From assembly GCA_903813345.2 (NCBI GenBank), contig CAIIXF020000011.1, positions 10,016,842-10,080,841 of the forward strand: a stretch of 64,000 bases of DNA, written 5' to 3'. The translations under genes were made by a program, and so were the position numbers. Source of the stretch: Owenia fusiformis. Lineage: Eukaryota > Annelida > Polychaeta > Sabellida > Oweniidae. Shown here one piece after another: positions 14,001 to 25,172 of the stretch. The notes beneath the pieces were generated by a model. The model made no database searches. It saw only the letters and a list, made by a program, of their open reading frames with translations, and had not been told where the DNA came from. Positions within the stretch are counted from its first letter, which is position 1; each line of letters starts with the position of its first letter.

Positions 14001-14838
14001 CATTTTAAATGAATCATATTTTACTAACAACTTGAAAGCACTGATGGTTCAGTGGTAGAATGCTCGCCTGTCATCCAGCTGTCCATGGGTCGATTCCTGG
14101 TCGGTGCAATGTTTTTCATTTAAATACTGATATGAAGAGAAACTACAATTTTTATGAATTATATTTTAAGGGGAACAGGAAATCACTGATGGCTCAGTGG
14201 TACAATGCTCGCCTGTCATCCAGCTGGCCATGGTTCGATTCCTGGTCAGTTCAATGTTTTTCATTTAAATACTTATATGAAGAGAAATTACTAGTTTTAT
14301 GCATTATATTTTAGTATGGAAGCACTGATGGTTCAGGGGTAGAATGCTAACCTGTCATCCAGCTTGCCAAGGGTCGATTCCTGGTCAGCGAAATGTTTTT
14401 CATTTAAATACTGATATGAAGAGAAATTACATTTATAATGAATTATATTTTCCATACAACATGAAAGCACTGATGGTTCAGTGGTAGAATGCTCGCTTGT
14501 CATCCAGCTGGCCATGGCTCGATTCCTGGTCAGTTCAATGTTTTTCATTCTAATACTTATATGAAGAGAAATTACTAGTTTTATGCATTATATTTTACAG
14601 TATGGAAGCACTTATGGTTCAGTGGTAGAATGCTAACCTGTCATCAAGCTGGCCGTGATTCGATTCCTGGTCAGTGCAATGTTTTTCATTTAAATACTGA
14701 TATGAAGAGAAACAACATCTTTTATGAATTATACTTTACTTACAACATGAAAGCACTGATGGTGTAGTGGTAGAATGCAAACCTGTCATCCAGCTCGCCA
14801 TGGGTCGATTCCTGGTCAGCACAAGTTTTTTTTATTTT
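8023..14838 (+). repeat. tRNA-like satellite array, block 4 (higher-order repeats)
   Basis: Longest uninterrupted stretch, about 47 monomers. The same series of variant monomers repeats with a long period: landmark units at 10649 and 12913 are 2264 bp apart, those at 11909 and 14060 are 2151 bp apart, and those at 12182 and 14333 are also 2151 bp apart. The difference is due to small internal deletions. It ends where a truncated mariner copy begins. Confidence 0.94.
12602..12672 (+). pseudogene. tRNA-Gly-like Pol III unit (example)
   Basis: A 71-nt tRNA-like unit with box A TGGTTCAGTGG, box B GGTTCGATTCC, acceptor GCACTGA paired 7/7 with TCAGTGC, discriminator A and anticodon-position GTC. 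A T5 run follows closely. The anticodon stem is weaker here than in CTCGC-type units because the 5' strand reads CTAAC. Confidence 0.75.
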
Positions 14839-15205
14839 GTTCATAAAGTTCTTGCAAAAGTACTCTAATTTTTTTTATTTCTCAGTTAATCTGGCTGAAA
14901 TTCGCACTCACTATACCTACACTATTCATACATTAGAATCCTAAATTATAATGAATAGGTCCTTGAAGAGAAAAAGTTATGATTGCTATAGTAACACTAG
15001 TCGGTAGGCAGAGCAGCATTGAAAAAAAGAAAAATTTAGACAAAAGATATGGGTTAGAGGTAACTTTAACATACTTTAAAGTATCCTCGAAAATAAGAAA
15101 CTAGCTTATGTTGACATTTCAGCACTAGATGATGCCTATGATGACATTATAGTTGAAATTTCTTTGATACATGACATCACCGATGGCATCGTTATATCAT
15201 AGTGA
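14839..15205 (+). mobile_element. Truncated non-autonomous mariner, copy A
   Basis: This is the left third of the mariner copies at 18733, 45060 and 48046. It starts at GTTCATAAAGTTCTTGC, with the outer end of the terminal repeat lost. It stops after CATAGTGA, where the sequence jumps into the middle of a tRNA-like unit (TCTGTC). The same chimeric junction is found at 31826 and 42986, so these truncated copies spread by duplication of one broken copy. Copy A alone carries about ten extra bases (GTTATATCAT) just before the junction. Confidence 0.87.
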
Positions 15206-18200
15206 TCTGTCTTCCAGCTGGCCATGGTTCGATTCCTGGTCAGTTCAATGTTTTGCATTTAGATACTTATATGAGGAGAAACTACATCTTTTATGAATTA
15301 TACTTTACCTACAACATGAAAGCACTGATGGTGTAGTAGTAGAATGCTTACCTGTTATCCAGCTGGCCATGGGTCGATTCCTGGTCAATGCAATGATTTT
15401 CATTTAAATACTCATATGAAGAGAAACCACATCTTTTATGAATTATACTTTACTTAAAACATGAAAGCACTGATGGTTCAGTGGTAGAATTCAAATCTGT
15501 CATCCAGCTGGCCATGGGTCGATTCCTGGTCAGTGCAATGTTTTTCATTTAAATACTGATATGAAGAGAAATTACATTTTAAATGAATCATATTTTACTT
15601 ACAACATGAAAGCACTGATGTTTCAGTGGTAGAATGCTCGCCTGTCATCCAGCTGTCGATGGGTCGATTCCTGGTCGGTGCAATGTTTTTCATTTAAATA
15701 CTGATATGAAGAGAAACTACAATTTTTATGAATTATATTTTAAGGGGAACAGGAAAGCACTGATGGCTCTGTGGTACAATGCTCACCTGTCATCCAGCTG
15801 GCCATGGTTCGATTCCTGGTCAGTTCAATGTTTTTCATTTAAATACTTATATGAAGAGAAATTACTAGTTTTATGCATTATATTTTAGTATGGAAGCACT
15901 GATGGATCAGCGAAATGTTTTTCATTTAAATACTAATATGAAGACAAATTACATTTATAATGAATTATATTTTACATACAACATGAAAGCACTGGCACTG
16001 GCCATGGTTCGATTCCTGGTCAGTTAAATGTTTTTCATTCTAATACTTATATGAAGAGAAATTACTAGTTTTATGCATTATATTTTACAGTATGGAAGCA
16101 CTGATGGTTCAGTGGTAGAATGCTTAACTGTCATCAAGCTGGCCGTGGTTCGATTCCTGGTCAGTGCAATGTTTTTCATTTAAAATAATGATATGAAGAG
16201 AAACAACATCTTTTGTGAATTATACTTTACTTACAACATGAAAGCACTGATGGTGTAGTGGTAGAATGCTAACCTGTCATCCAGCTCGCCATGGGTCGAT
16301 TCCTGGTCAGCGCAAGGTTTTTCATTTAAATACTAATAAGAAGAAAAATTACAATTTTTATGAATTATATTTTAGGGACAACATGAAAGAACTGATGGTT
16401 CAGTGGTAGAATGCTAACATGTCATCCAGCTGGCCATGGTTCGATTCCTGGTCAGTTCAATGTTTTTCATTCTAATACTTATATGAAGAGAAATTACTAG
16501 TTTTATGCATTATATTTTACAGTATGGAAGCACTGATGGTTCAGTTGTAGAATGCTAATGTAGCTGTCATCAAGCTGGCCGTGGTTCGATTCCTGGTCAG
16601 TGCAATGTTTTTCATTTAAATACTGATATGAAGAGAAATTACATTTTAAATGAATCATATTTTACTTACAACATGAAAGCACTGATGGTTCAGTGGTAGA
16701 ATGCTCGCCTGTCATCCAGCTGTCGATGGGTCGATTCCTGGTCGGTGCAATGTTTTTCATTTAAATACTGATATGAAGAGAAATTACATTTTAAATGAAT
16801 CATATTTTACTTACAACATGAAAGCACTGATGGTTCAGTGGTAGAATGCTCGCCTGTCATCCAGCTGTCGATGGGTCGATTCCTGGTCGGTGCAATGTTT
16901 TTCATTTAAATACTGATATGAAGAGAAACTACAATTTAATGAATTATATTTTATGGGGAACAGGAAAGCACTGATGGCTCAGTGGTACAATGCTCGCCTG
17001 TCATCCAGCTGGCCATGGTTCGATTCCTGGTCAGGGCAATGTTTTCATTTATATACTGATATGAAGAGAAATTACATTTTTTTTAATGAATTATACACAA
17101 CTCACAATATGAAGGCACTGATGGTACAGTGGTAGAATGCTCGCCTGTCATCCAGCTGTCCATGGTTCGATTCCTGGTCAGTTCAATGTTTTTCATTTAA
17201 ATACTTATATGAAGAGAAATTACTAGTTTTATGCATTATATTTTAGGATGGAAGCACTGATGGTTCAGGGGTAGAATGCTAACCTGTCATCCAGCTTGCC
17301 AAGGGTCGATTCCTGGTCATTTCAATGTTTTTCATTCTAATACTTATATGAAGAGAAATTACTAGTTTTATGCATTATATTTTACAGTATGGAAGCACTG
17401 ATGGTTCAGTGGTAGAATGCTCGCCTGTCATCCAGCTGTCGATGGGTCGATTCCTGGTCGGTGCAATGTTTTTCATTTAAATACTGAAATGAAGAGAAAT
17501 TACATTTTAAATGAATCATATTTTACTTACAACATGAAAGCACTGATGGTTCAGTGGTAGAATGCTAAGCTGTCATCCAGCTTGCCGTGGTTCGATTCCT
17601 GGTCAGTGCAATGTTTTTCATTTAAATACTGATATGAAGAGAAATTACTTTTTTATGAAATATATTTTCCTTTCAACATGAAAGCACTGATGGTTCAGTG
17701 GTAGAATGCTCGCCTGTCATCCAGCTGGCCATGGGTCGATTCCTGCTGGTCAGTGCAATGTTTTTTATTTAAATACTGATATGAAGAGAAACTACAATTT
17801 TTATGAATTATATTTTATGGGGAACAGGAAAGCACTGATGGCTCAGTGGTACAATGCTCGCCTGTCATCCAGCTGGCCATGGTTTATGAAGAGAAATTAC
17901 ATTTTTTTTATGAATTATACACAACTCACAATATGAAGGCACTGATGGTGCAGTGGTAGAATGCTCGCCTGTCATCCAGCTGGCCATGGTTCCTGGTCAG
18001 TTCAATGTTTTTCATTTAAATACTTATATGAAGAGAAATTACTAGTTTTATGCATTATATTTTAGTATGGAAGCACTGATGGTTCAGGGGTAGAATGCTA
18101 ACCTGTCATCCAGCTTGCCAAGGGTCGATTCCTGGTCAGCGAAATGTTTTTCATTTAAATACTGATATGAAGAGAAATTACATTTATAATGAATTATATT

Positions 18201-18732
18201 TTACATACAACATGAAAGCACTGATGGTTCAGTGGTAGAATGCTCGCTTGTCATCCAGCTGGCCATGGCTCGATTCCTGGTCAGTCCAATGTTTTTCATT
18301 CTAATACTTATATGAAGAGAAATTACTAGTTTTATGCATTATATTTTACAGTATGGAAGCACTGATGGTTCAGTGGTAGAATGCTAACCTGTCATCAAGC
18401 TGGCCGTGATTCGATTCCTGGTCAGTGCAATGTTTTTCATTTAAATACTGACATGAAGAGAAACAACATCTCTTATGAATTGTACTTTACTTCTAACATG
18501 AAGGCACGGATGGTTCAGTGGTAGAATGCTAACCTGTCATCCAGCTGGCAGTGGTTCGATTCCTGGTCAGTGCAATGTTTTTATTTAAATACTGATATGA
18601 AGAGAAACTACATCTTTTATGAATTATACTTTACTTACAACATGAAAGCACTGATGGTGTAGTGGTAGAATGCAAACCTGTCATCCAGCTCGCCATGGGT
18701 CGATTCCTGGTCAGCGCAAGGTTTTTTATTTT
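15206..18732 (+). repeat. tRNA-like satellite array, block 5
   Basis: About 24 monomers. Matches block 9 (31827-35172) unit by unit, with local deletions. Near 15905 this copy lacks the interval between two CAG sites that block 9 retains around 32527-32583, consistent with a microhomology deletion. Near 17880 another unit is cut within its tRNA-like half. Confidence 0.94.
17540..17610 (+). pseudogene. tRNA-Gly-like Pol III unit (example)
   Basis: A 71-nt unit with intact box A and box B, a fully paired acceptor stem, GTC at the anticodon position and ATGTTTTTC directly downstream. The variable region reads CTTGCCGTGG, so the T stem is only partly paired. Confidence 0.75.
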
Positions 18733-19100
18733 GTTCATAAAGTTCTTGCAAAAGTACTCTAATTTTTTTATTTCTCAGTTAATCTGGCTGAAATTCGCAC
18801 TCACTATACCTACACTATTCATACATTAGAATCCTAAATTATAATGAATAGGTCCTTGAAGAAAAAAAGTTATGATTGCTATAGTAACACTAGTCGGTAG
18901 GCAGAGCAGCATTGAAAAAAAGAAAAATTTAGACAAAAGATATGGGTTAGAGGTAACTTTAACATACTTTAAAGTATCCTCGAAAATAAGAAACTAGCTA
19001 ATGTTGACATTTCAGCACTAGATGATGCCTATGATGACATTATAGTTGAAATTTCTTTGATTCATGACATCACCGATGGCATCATAGTGACATATGTTGG

Positions 19101-19388
19101 TTGATGACATCGGACTTTGTGAAAGGCAGCGTCAACTTTATTTTTGTGAAAATGGCAGCAAAATTAGCAAAAAATGATGATTTACAATTACAAATATTCA
19201 GTAGCATCAGGATGTATGTTTTACTGGGAAATACAAGAAAACAAACTCTTGATGATATTCATAGGAGTATGGGAAGGAGGCTATGGCCAAAAAACCATTT
19301 GACTAAGACATTTACTGATGGTAGAACAAATGGTAAGGACAATGCTAGATCAGGCCGTCCAAGAACAAATCCAGTGAGGATCAGATGA
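19101..19388 (+). pseudogene. Mariner transposase, N-terminal remnant
   Basis: A 95-codon frame. Residues 34-89 resemble the first helix-turn-helix region of mariner transposases, with the linker motif DGRTNGKDNARSGRPRT at 73-89. The middle is damaged: compared with the copy at 48419, one base is missing near DIHRSMG, where that copy reads DIHKVYGKEALAKK. Everything between this frame and the C-terminal remnant (about 19448-19544) is gone, including the expected DDD catalytic residues. It cannot transpose by itself, although a DNA-binding peptide is conceivable. Confidence 0.8.
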
Positions 19389-19447
19389 CGTTGATAAACG
19401 CCATCCATACAAAGATCAATCGCAGGAAACTTTCCAAATTAGTCCCG

Positions 19448-19544
19448 CCATCTGTTTGAGGAATGGTTAGTAAGACAGCAGAGGTGTATAAACCATGGTG
19501 GACACTATTTTGAATACCTATACTCTTTGAGATACTGTTATTGA
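19448..19544 (+). pseudogene. Mariner transposase, C-terminal remnant
   Basis: In the frame beginning at 19448 the translation contains HLFEEWLVRQQRC followed by INHGGHYFEYL and then a stop at 19542-19544. The RC-I-x-H-x-GHYFE pattern is the usual C-terminus of mariner transposases. Its presence right after the N-terminal remnant shows an internal deletion that removed the catalytic domain. The same remnant is present in copies E and F. Confidence 0.7.
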
Positions 19545-19786
19545 AGTAAACAGGACAAGGTAAAAACATTTTAACATTCAAACAAAACAGATCCTTTTTC
19601 CATGCTCCGCCTACCCCCGACTCATGTGACTATAGCTACCATAACTTTTATTCTCAATGGCCTATTGATTATAACTTTGGATCTCAATGTATGAATAGTG
19701 TAGGTATACTGAGTGAAAATATCGGCCAGATTGGCTGAGATACAAAAATTTTAGAGCACTTTTGCAAGAACTTTATGAACGCACTG

Positions 19787-21463
19787 TAAATACTGATATG
19801 AAGAGAAATTAATCCAGCTGGCCATGGCTCAATTCCTGGTCAGTGCAATGTTTTGCATTTTAATACTTATATGAAGAGAAACTACATCTTTTATGAATTA
19901 TACTTTATTTACAACATGAATGCACTGATGGTTCAGTGGTAGAATGCTCGCCTGTCATCCATCTGGCCATGGTTCAATTCCTGGTCAGTTCAATTTTTTT
20001 CATTTAAATACTGATATGAAGAAAAATTACAATTTTATGAATTATATTTTAGGGACAACATGAAAGCACTTATGGTTCAGTGGTAGAATGCTCGCCTGTC
20101 ATCCAGCTGCACATGGGTCGATTCCTGGTCAGTGCAATGTTTTTCATTTAAATACTTATATGAAGAGAAATAACAATTTTTATAAATAAAATTTTTGGGA
20201 CAACATGAAAGCACTGATGGTTCAGTGGTCGAATGCTCACCTGTCATCCAGCTGGCCATGGTTCGATTCCTGGTCAGTTCAATGTTTTTCATTCTAATAC
20301 TTATATGAAGAGAAATTACTAGTTTTATGCATTATATTTTACAGTATGGAAGCACTGATGGTTCAGTGGTAGAATGCTAACCTAGCTGTCATCAAGCTGG
20401 CCGTGGTTCGATTCCTGGTCAGTGCAATGTTTTTCATTTAAATACTGATATGAAGAGAAATTACATTTTAAATGAATCATATTTTACTTACAACATGAAA
20501 GCACTGATGGTTCAGTGGTAGAATGCTCGCCTGTCATCCAGCTGTGGATGGGTCGATTCCTGGTCGGTGCAATGTTTTTCATTTGAATACTGAAATGAAG
20601 AGAAATTACATTTTAAATGAATCATATTTTACTTACAACATGAAAGCACTGATGGTTCAGTGGTAGAATGCTAAGCTGTCATCCAGCTTGCCGTGGTTCG
20701 ATTCCTGGTCAGTGCAATGTTTTTCATTTAAATACTGATATGAAGAGAAATTACTTTTTTATGAAATATATTTTCCTTTCAACATGAAAGCACTGATGGT
20801 TCAGTGGTAGAATGCTCGGCTGTCATCCAGCTGGCCATGGGTCGATTCCTGCTGGTCAGTGCAATGTTTTCTATTTAAATACTGATATGAAAGGAAACTA
20901 CATCTTTTATGAATTATATTTTAGGGACAACATGAAAGCACTGGTGGTTCAGTGTTAGAATGCTCGCCTGTCATCCAGCTGGCCATGGTTCGAATTCTTG
21001 TCAGTGCAATGTTTTTCATTTAAATACTGATATGAAAGGAAACTACATCTTTTATGAATAATGTTTTAGGGACGACATGAAAGCACTGATGGTTCAGTGG
21101 TAGAATGCTCGCCTGTCATCCAGCTGGCCATGGTTCGAATTCTTGTCAGTGCAATGTTTTTCATTTAAATACTGATATGAAAGGAAACTACATCTTTTAT
21201 GAATTATATTTTAGGGACAACATGAAAGCACTGGTGGTTCAGTGTTAGAATGCTCGCCTGTCATCCAGCTGGCAGTGGTTCGAATTCTTGTCAGTGCAAT
21301 GTTTTTCATTTAAATACTGATATGAAGAGAAACTACATATTTTATGAATTATACTTTACTTGCAACATGAAAGCACTGATGGTGTAGTGGTAGAATGCGT
21401 ACCTGTCATCCAGCTGGCCATGGGTCGATTCCTGGTCAGCGCAAGGGGTTTTCATTTAAATAC
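19787..21463 (+). repeat. tRNA-like satellite array, block 6
   Basis: About 11 monomers. The first unit is deleted: AGAGAAATTAATCCAGCTGG joins spacer directly to the tRNA-like middle. The same deletion follows mariner copies E and F, marking shared ancestry. Several units here have box B variants such as GGTTCGAATTC. Ends in TAC, the target duplication of the next element. Confidence 0.93.
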
Positions 21464-22808
21464 CACTGGACAAACAGGTTGGAATTAACACATAATAATC
21501 AGCGATTAATTTTTTAGAGTAATCATTAATAATCAGACATAGTCTGGTCCTGACCTAATTATAACTTTTAAAGGCTAGATTAATTTCTGAATAACCGACC
21601 AACTGATTATTGAGACTGATTAAACTTCAAAGGGCTAATTACAAATGACACGGCTGGGATATAATCTCTTGTCTAAATAAAATGATCAACCTGTCTGAGA
21701 TAGGAAGTATCTTTTAAACATTTGATAAAATTTCCAATATTTTGTCATTTGATGAAAATGTGTTGTAATTTAGATGCGAAACCTGAAAAGAAATATGATT
21801 CAAGTTAGGCAACTTTTAGAGAAAGTATTTGTATATTCTGAACCGTCAGGAACGGAAATCATTTAAAACTTGCCATGATCAAGCTTAAACCATTATTTTT
21901 CTTAGAGATACATGTATGTCTCGCATAGGCTTTTGATATAACACTACATGGCCTGTGATTTTTCACTGTAATCTTACATACTTGTTTAAAGGCCTGTGAT
22001 ATAGCAGTACCTGTACATGGCCTGTGATTTTTCACTGTAATCTTACATACTTGTTTATAGGCCTGTAATGTAGCAGTTTGTGGCCTGTGATTTTTCACTG
22101 TTATCTTACATATTTGTCTATAGGCCTGTGATATAGCACTACATGGCCTGTGATTTTTCATAGTAATCTTACATATTTGTTTATAGACCTTTGATTTTTC
22201 ACTGTTATCTTACATATTTGTCTATAGGCCTGTGATATAGCACAACATAGCCTGTGATTTTTTCAATGCTCAATCCTAGTTAGTATAAACTATTGATAAA
22301 ATTACGGAAAATGCTGCATGATAATTGCTAATGAAAAATCTCGAATCCAGGTGATTGACTTTGGACAGCTAAATAAAATGAAAATAAAATCTAACATTAA
22401 ATGAAATTATAAAAATATGTTTCTTTCATTTGGTTGAAAATGAACTTAAATAATATGATGTTTGAATAAAAAATTCAATTTCGCAAGAATTCATATTCTT
22501 AAGCTAGACAAAAGCTACTTTGTTTATTCAACGGATAATAATTGGAAGGACTGGATGGATAAGTGGCAGACAGTTCTTAATTCCTAATGAAAACAAATAA
22601 TAATCACTTGACTCGATAATCAGTTGGAATTTTTGCCATTGGCTACACATTAATAAGAATTGATTATCGTAATAACCAGTTAAAACACTGGTTATTGTTG
22701 ATTAATAAGTCTCAATAATCAGTGATAACCAGCAATAATAGTCTCGATAATAGGTTTTAAGGTTTTTAGGTGATTAAAATTGTTTATATTTAGTCACTTC
22801 GCCCAGTG
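21464..22808. mobile_element. 1345-bp CACTA/EnSpm-like non-autonomous element
   Basis: The ends are CACTGGACAAA and, on the other strand, CACTGGGCGAA, flanked by a 3-bp duplication TAC (21461-21463 and 22809-22811). The unoccupied site TTTAAATACTAATATG is common in the array. A CACT terminus plus a 3-bp duplication fits the CACTA/EnSpm superfamily, though a Harbinger-like origin remains possible. Both subterminal regions are dense in variants of GATTATYGAG and its complement, which resembles subterminal transposase-binding repeats. No transposase is seen; the frame at 21859-22161 is minisatellite read-through. Confidence 0.75.
21926..22262. repeat. 63-bp minisatellite inside the CACTA-like element
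   Basis: About five copies of GGCCTGTGATTTTTCACTG plus ATCTTACATA and a GTTTATAGGCCTGTGATATAG part. Repeat starts at 21950, 22019, 22082 and 22145 give periods of 69, 63 and 63 bp. Confidence 0.88.
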
Positions 22809-24748
22809 TACTAATATGAAGAGAAATTACAATTTTTATGAATTATATTTTAGGGGCAACATGAAAGCACTGATGGTTCAGTGGTCGAATGCTCACCTGT
22901 CATCCAGCTGGCCATGGGTCGATTCCTGGTCAGTTCAATGTTTTTCATTTAAATACTTATATGAAGAGAAATTACTAGTTTTATGCATTATATTTTACAG
23001 TATGGAACCACTGATGGTTCTGAGGTACAATGCTTGCTCGCCTGTCATCCAGCTGGCCATGGTTCGATTCCTGGTCAGTTCAATGTTTTTCATTTAAATA
23101 CTTATATGAAGAGAAATCACTAGTTTTATGCATTATATTTTACAGTATGGAAGCACTGATGGTTTTGCGGTACAATGCTCGCCTGTCATCCAGCTGCCCA
23201 TGGTTCGATTCCTGGTCAGTTCAATGTTTTTCATTTAAATACTTATATGAAGAGAAATTACTAGTTTTATGCATTATATTTTAGTATGGAAGCACTGATG
23301 GTTCAGTGGTAGAATGATAACCTGTCATCCAGCTCGCCATAGGTCGATTCTTGGTCAGCGCAAGTTTTTTCATTTAAATACTGATATGAAGAGAAATTAC
23401 AATTTTTATGAATTATATTTTAGGGACAACATGAAAGCACTGATGGTTCAGTGGTAGAGTGCCTGCCTGTCATCCAGCTGGCCATGGTTCAACTCCTGGT
23501 CAGTGCTATGTTTTGCATTTAAATACTTATATGAAGAGAAACTACATCTTTTATGAATTATACTTTACCTACAACATGAAAGCACTGATGGTGTAGTGGT
23601 AGAAGGCCTACCTGTCATCCAGCTGGCCATGGGTCGATTCCTGGTCAGTGCAATGTTTTTCATTTAAATACTCATATGAAGAGAAACTACATCTTTTATG
23701 AATTATGCTTAACTTAAAACATGAAAGCACCAATGGTTCAGTGGTAGAATGCAAATATCATTCAGCTGGCCATGGGTCGATTCCTGGTGAGTGCAATTTT
23801 TTCATTTGAATACTGATATGAAGAGAAATTACAATTTAAATGAATTATATTTTACTTACAACATGAAAGCACAGATGGTTCAGTGGTAGAATGCTAACCT
23901 GTCATCCAGCTGGCCATGGGTCGATTCATGGACAGTGCAATGTTTTTCATTTAAATACTGATATGAAGAGAAACTACATCTTTTATGGATTATACTTTAT
24001 TTACAACATGAATGCACTGATGGTTCAGTGGTAGAATGCTCGCCTGTCATCCAGCTGGCCATAGTTCAATTCCTGGTCAGTGCAACGTTTTTCATTTAAA
24101 TACTTATATGAAGAGAAATTACTATTTTATGAATTGTACTTTACATACACCATGAAAGCACTGATGGTTCAGTGGTAGAATGCTAACCTGTCATCCAGCT
24201 TGCCATGGGTCGATTCCTGGTCAGCGCAAGGTTTTTCATTTAAATACTGATATGAAGAGCTGGTCAGTTCAATGTTTTTCATTTAAATACTTATATGAAG
24301 AGAAATCACTAGTTTTATGCATTATATTTTACAGTATGGAAGCACTGATGGTTTTGCGGTACAATGCTCGCCTGTCATCCAGCTGGCCATGGTTCGATTC
24401 CTGGTCAGTTCAATGTTTTTCATTTAAATACTTATATGAAGAGAAATTACTAGTTTTATGCATTATATTTTAGTATGGAAGCACTGATGGTTCAGGGGTA
24501 GAATGCTAACCTGTCATCCAGCTTGCCAAGGGTCGATTCCTGGTCAGCGAAATGTTTTTCATTTAAATACTGATATGAAGAGAAACAACATCTCTTATGA
24601 ATTGGACTTTACTTCTAACATGAAGGCACTGATGGTTCAGTGGTAGAATGCTAACCTGTCATCCAGCTGGCAGTGGTTCGATTCCTGGTCAGTGCAATGT
24701 TTTTATTTAAAAACTGATATGAAGAGAAACTACATCTTTTATGAATTA
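22809..24748 (+). repeat. tRNA-like satellite array, block 7
   Basis: About 13 monomers. From about 22854 to 24475 it parallels 541-2900 without the MITE at 1518. It therefore preserves the empty site (23975-23976) and the shared unit deletion at about 24259. The block ends within spacer sequence (ATGAATTA), where the LINE tail begins. Confidence 0.93.
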
Positions 24749-25172
24749 TGTTATGTTATGTTATTGTGTTTTATTTCAGTTTATAATAAAATCATATACA
24801 TCAAATAAGATGGAAGACCCCCTAATGGGAGTATTATCCATATTACAACGTAAAATAATGAAAAAAAATTACAAAATGTCTACACACCACTGAACCCCAT
24901 CTCCACCTCAGTCCCCCCCCACAACCACATGTACGATGCCTTTAGAAAATGAACAGTTGATCGAGTGCCAGAAATGTGTCTCAGGATAAACTGAATAGTA
25001 TGGGTCAGTTTAAGGTCATGTTTATTGATATGTGTTAATTTTGTGGTCATCTTCAACACTGAATGTTTAGTTATGCATTTAATCATAACTTTTGCTTTGA
25101 TATGATAATGTTGAAGGAAAGATGCACTATTGAATTTACTGATTTGTTATTGTTATTTCCTTGATCTTCCAT
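24749..25172 (-). other. LINE 3' UTR and tail
   Basis: Non-coding 3' end of the LINE after the ORF2 stop. It ends in repeated CATAA-type units (plus strand TGTTATGTTATG). The C-rich stretch near 24911-24919 is the only composition anomaly. The minus-strand frame at 24880-25086 is not supported. Confidence 0.7.

Larger units (their letters stand above)
18733..19786 (+). mobile_element. Non-autonomous mariner, copy B
   Basis: A 1054-bp deleted mariner. The right end is ACTTTTGCAAGAACTTTATG followed by AACGCACTG and then TA (19787-19788), which restores the array sequence. The left end has lost the first bases of the terminal repeat, which are complete only in the copy at 48046. Inside are the start and the very end of a mariner transposase, with the catalytic core missing. 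The flanking monomers match those of copies E and F, so all are duplicates of a single insertion. Confidence 0.9.

Noticed and set aside
21859-22161. 100-codon minus-strand frame with repeated KNHRPC
   Set aside because: Translation of the 63-bp minisatellite; no coding signal beyond the repeat.
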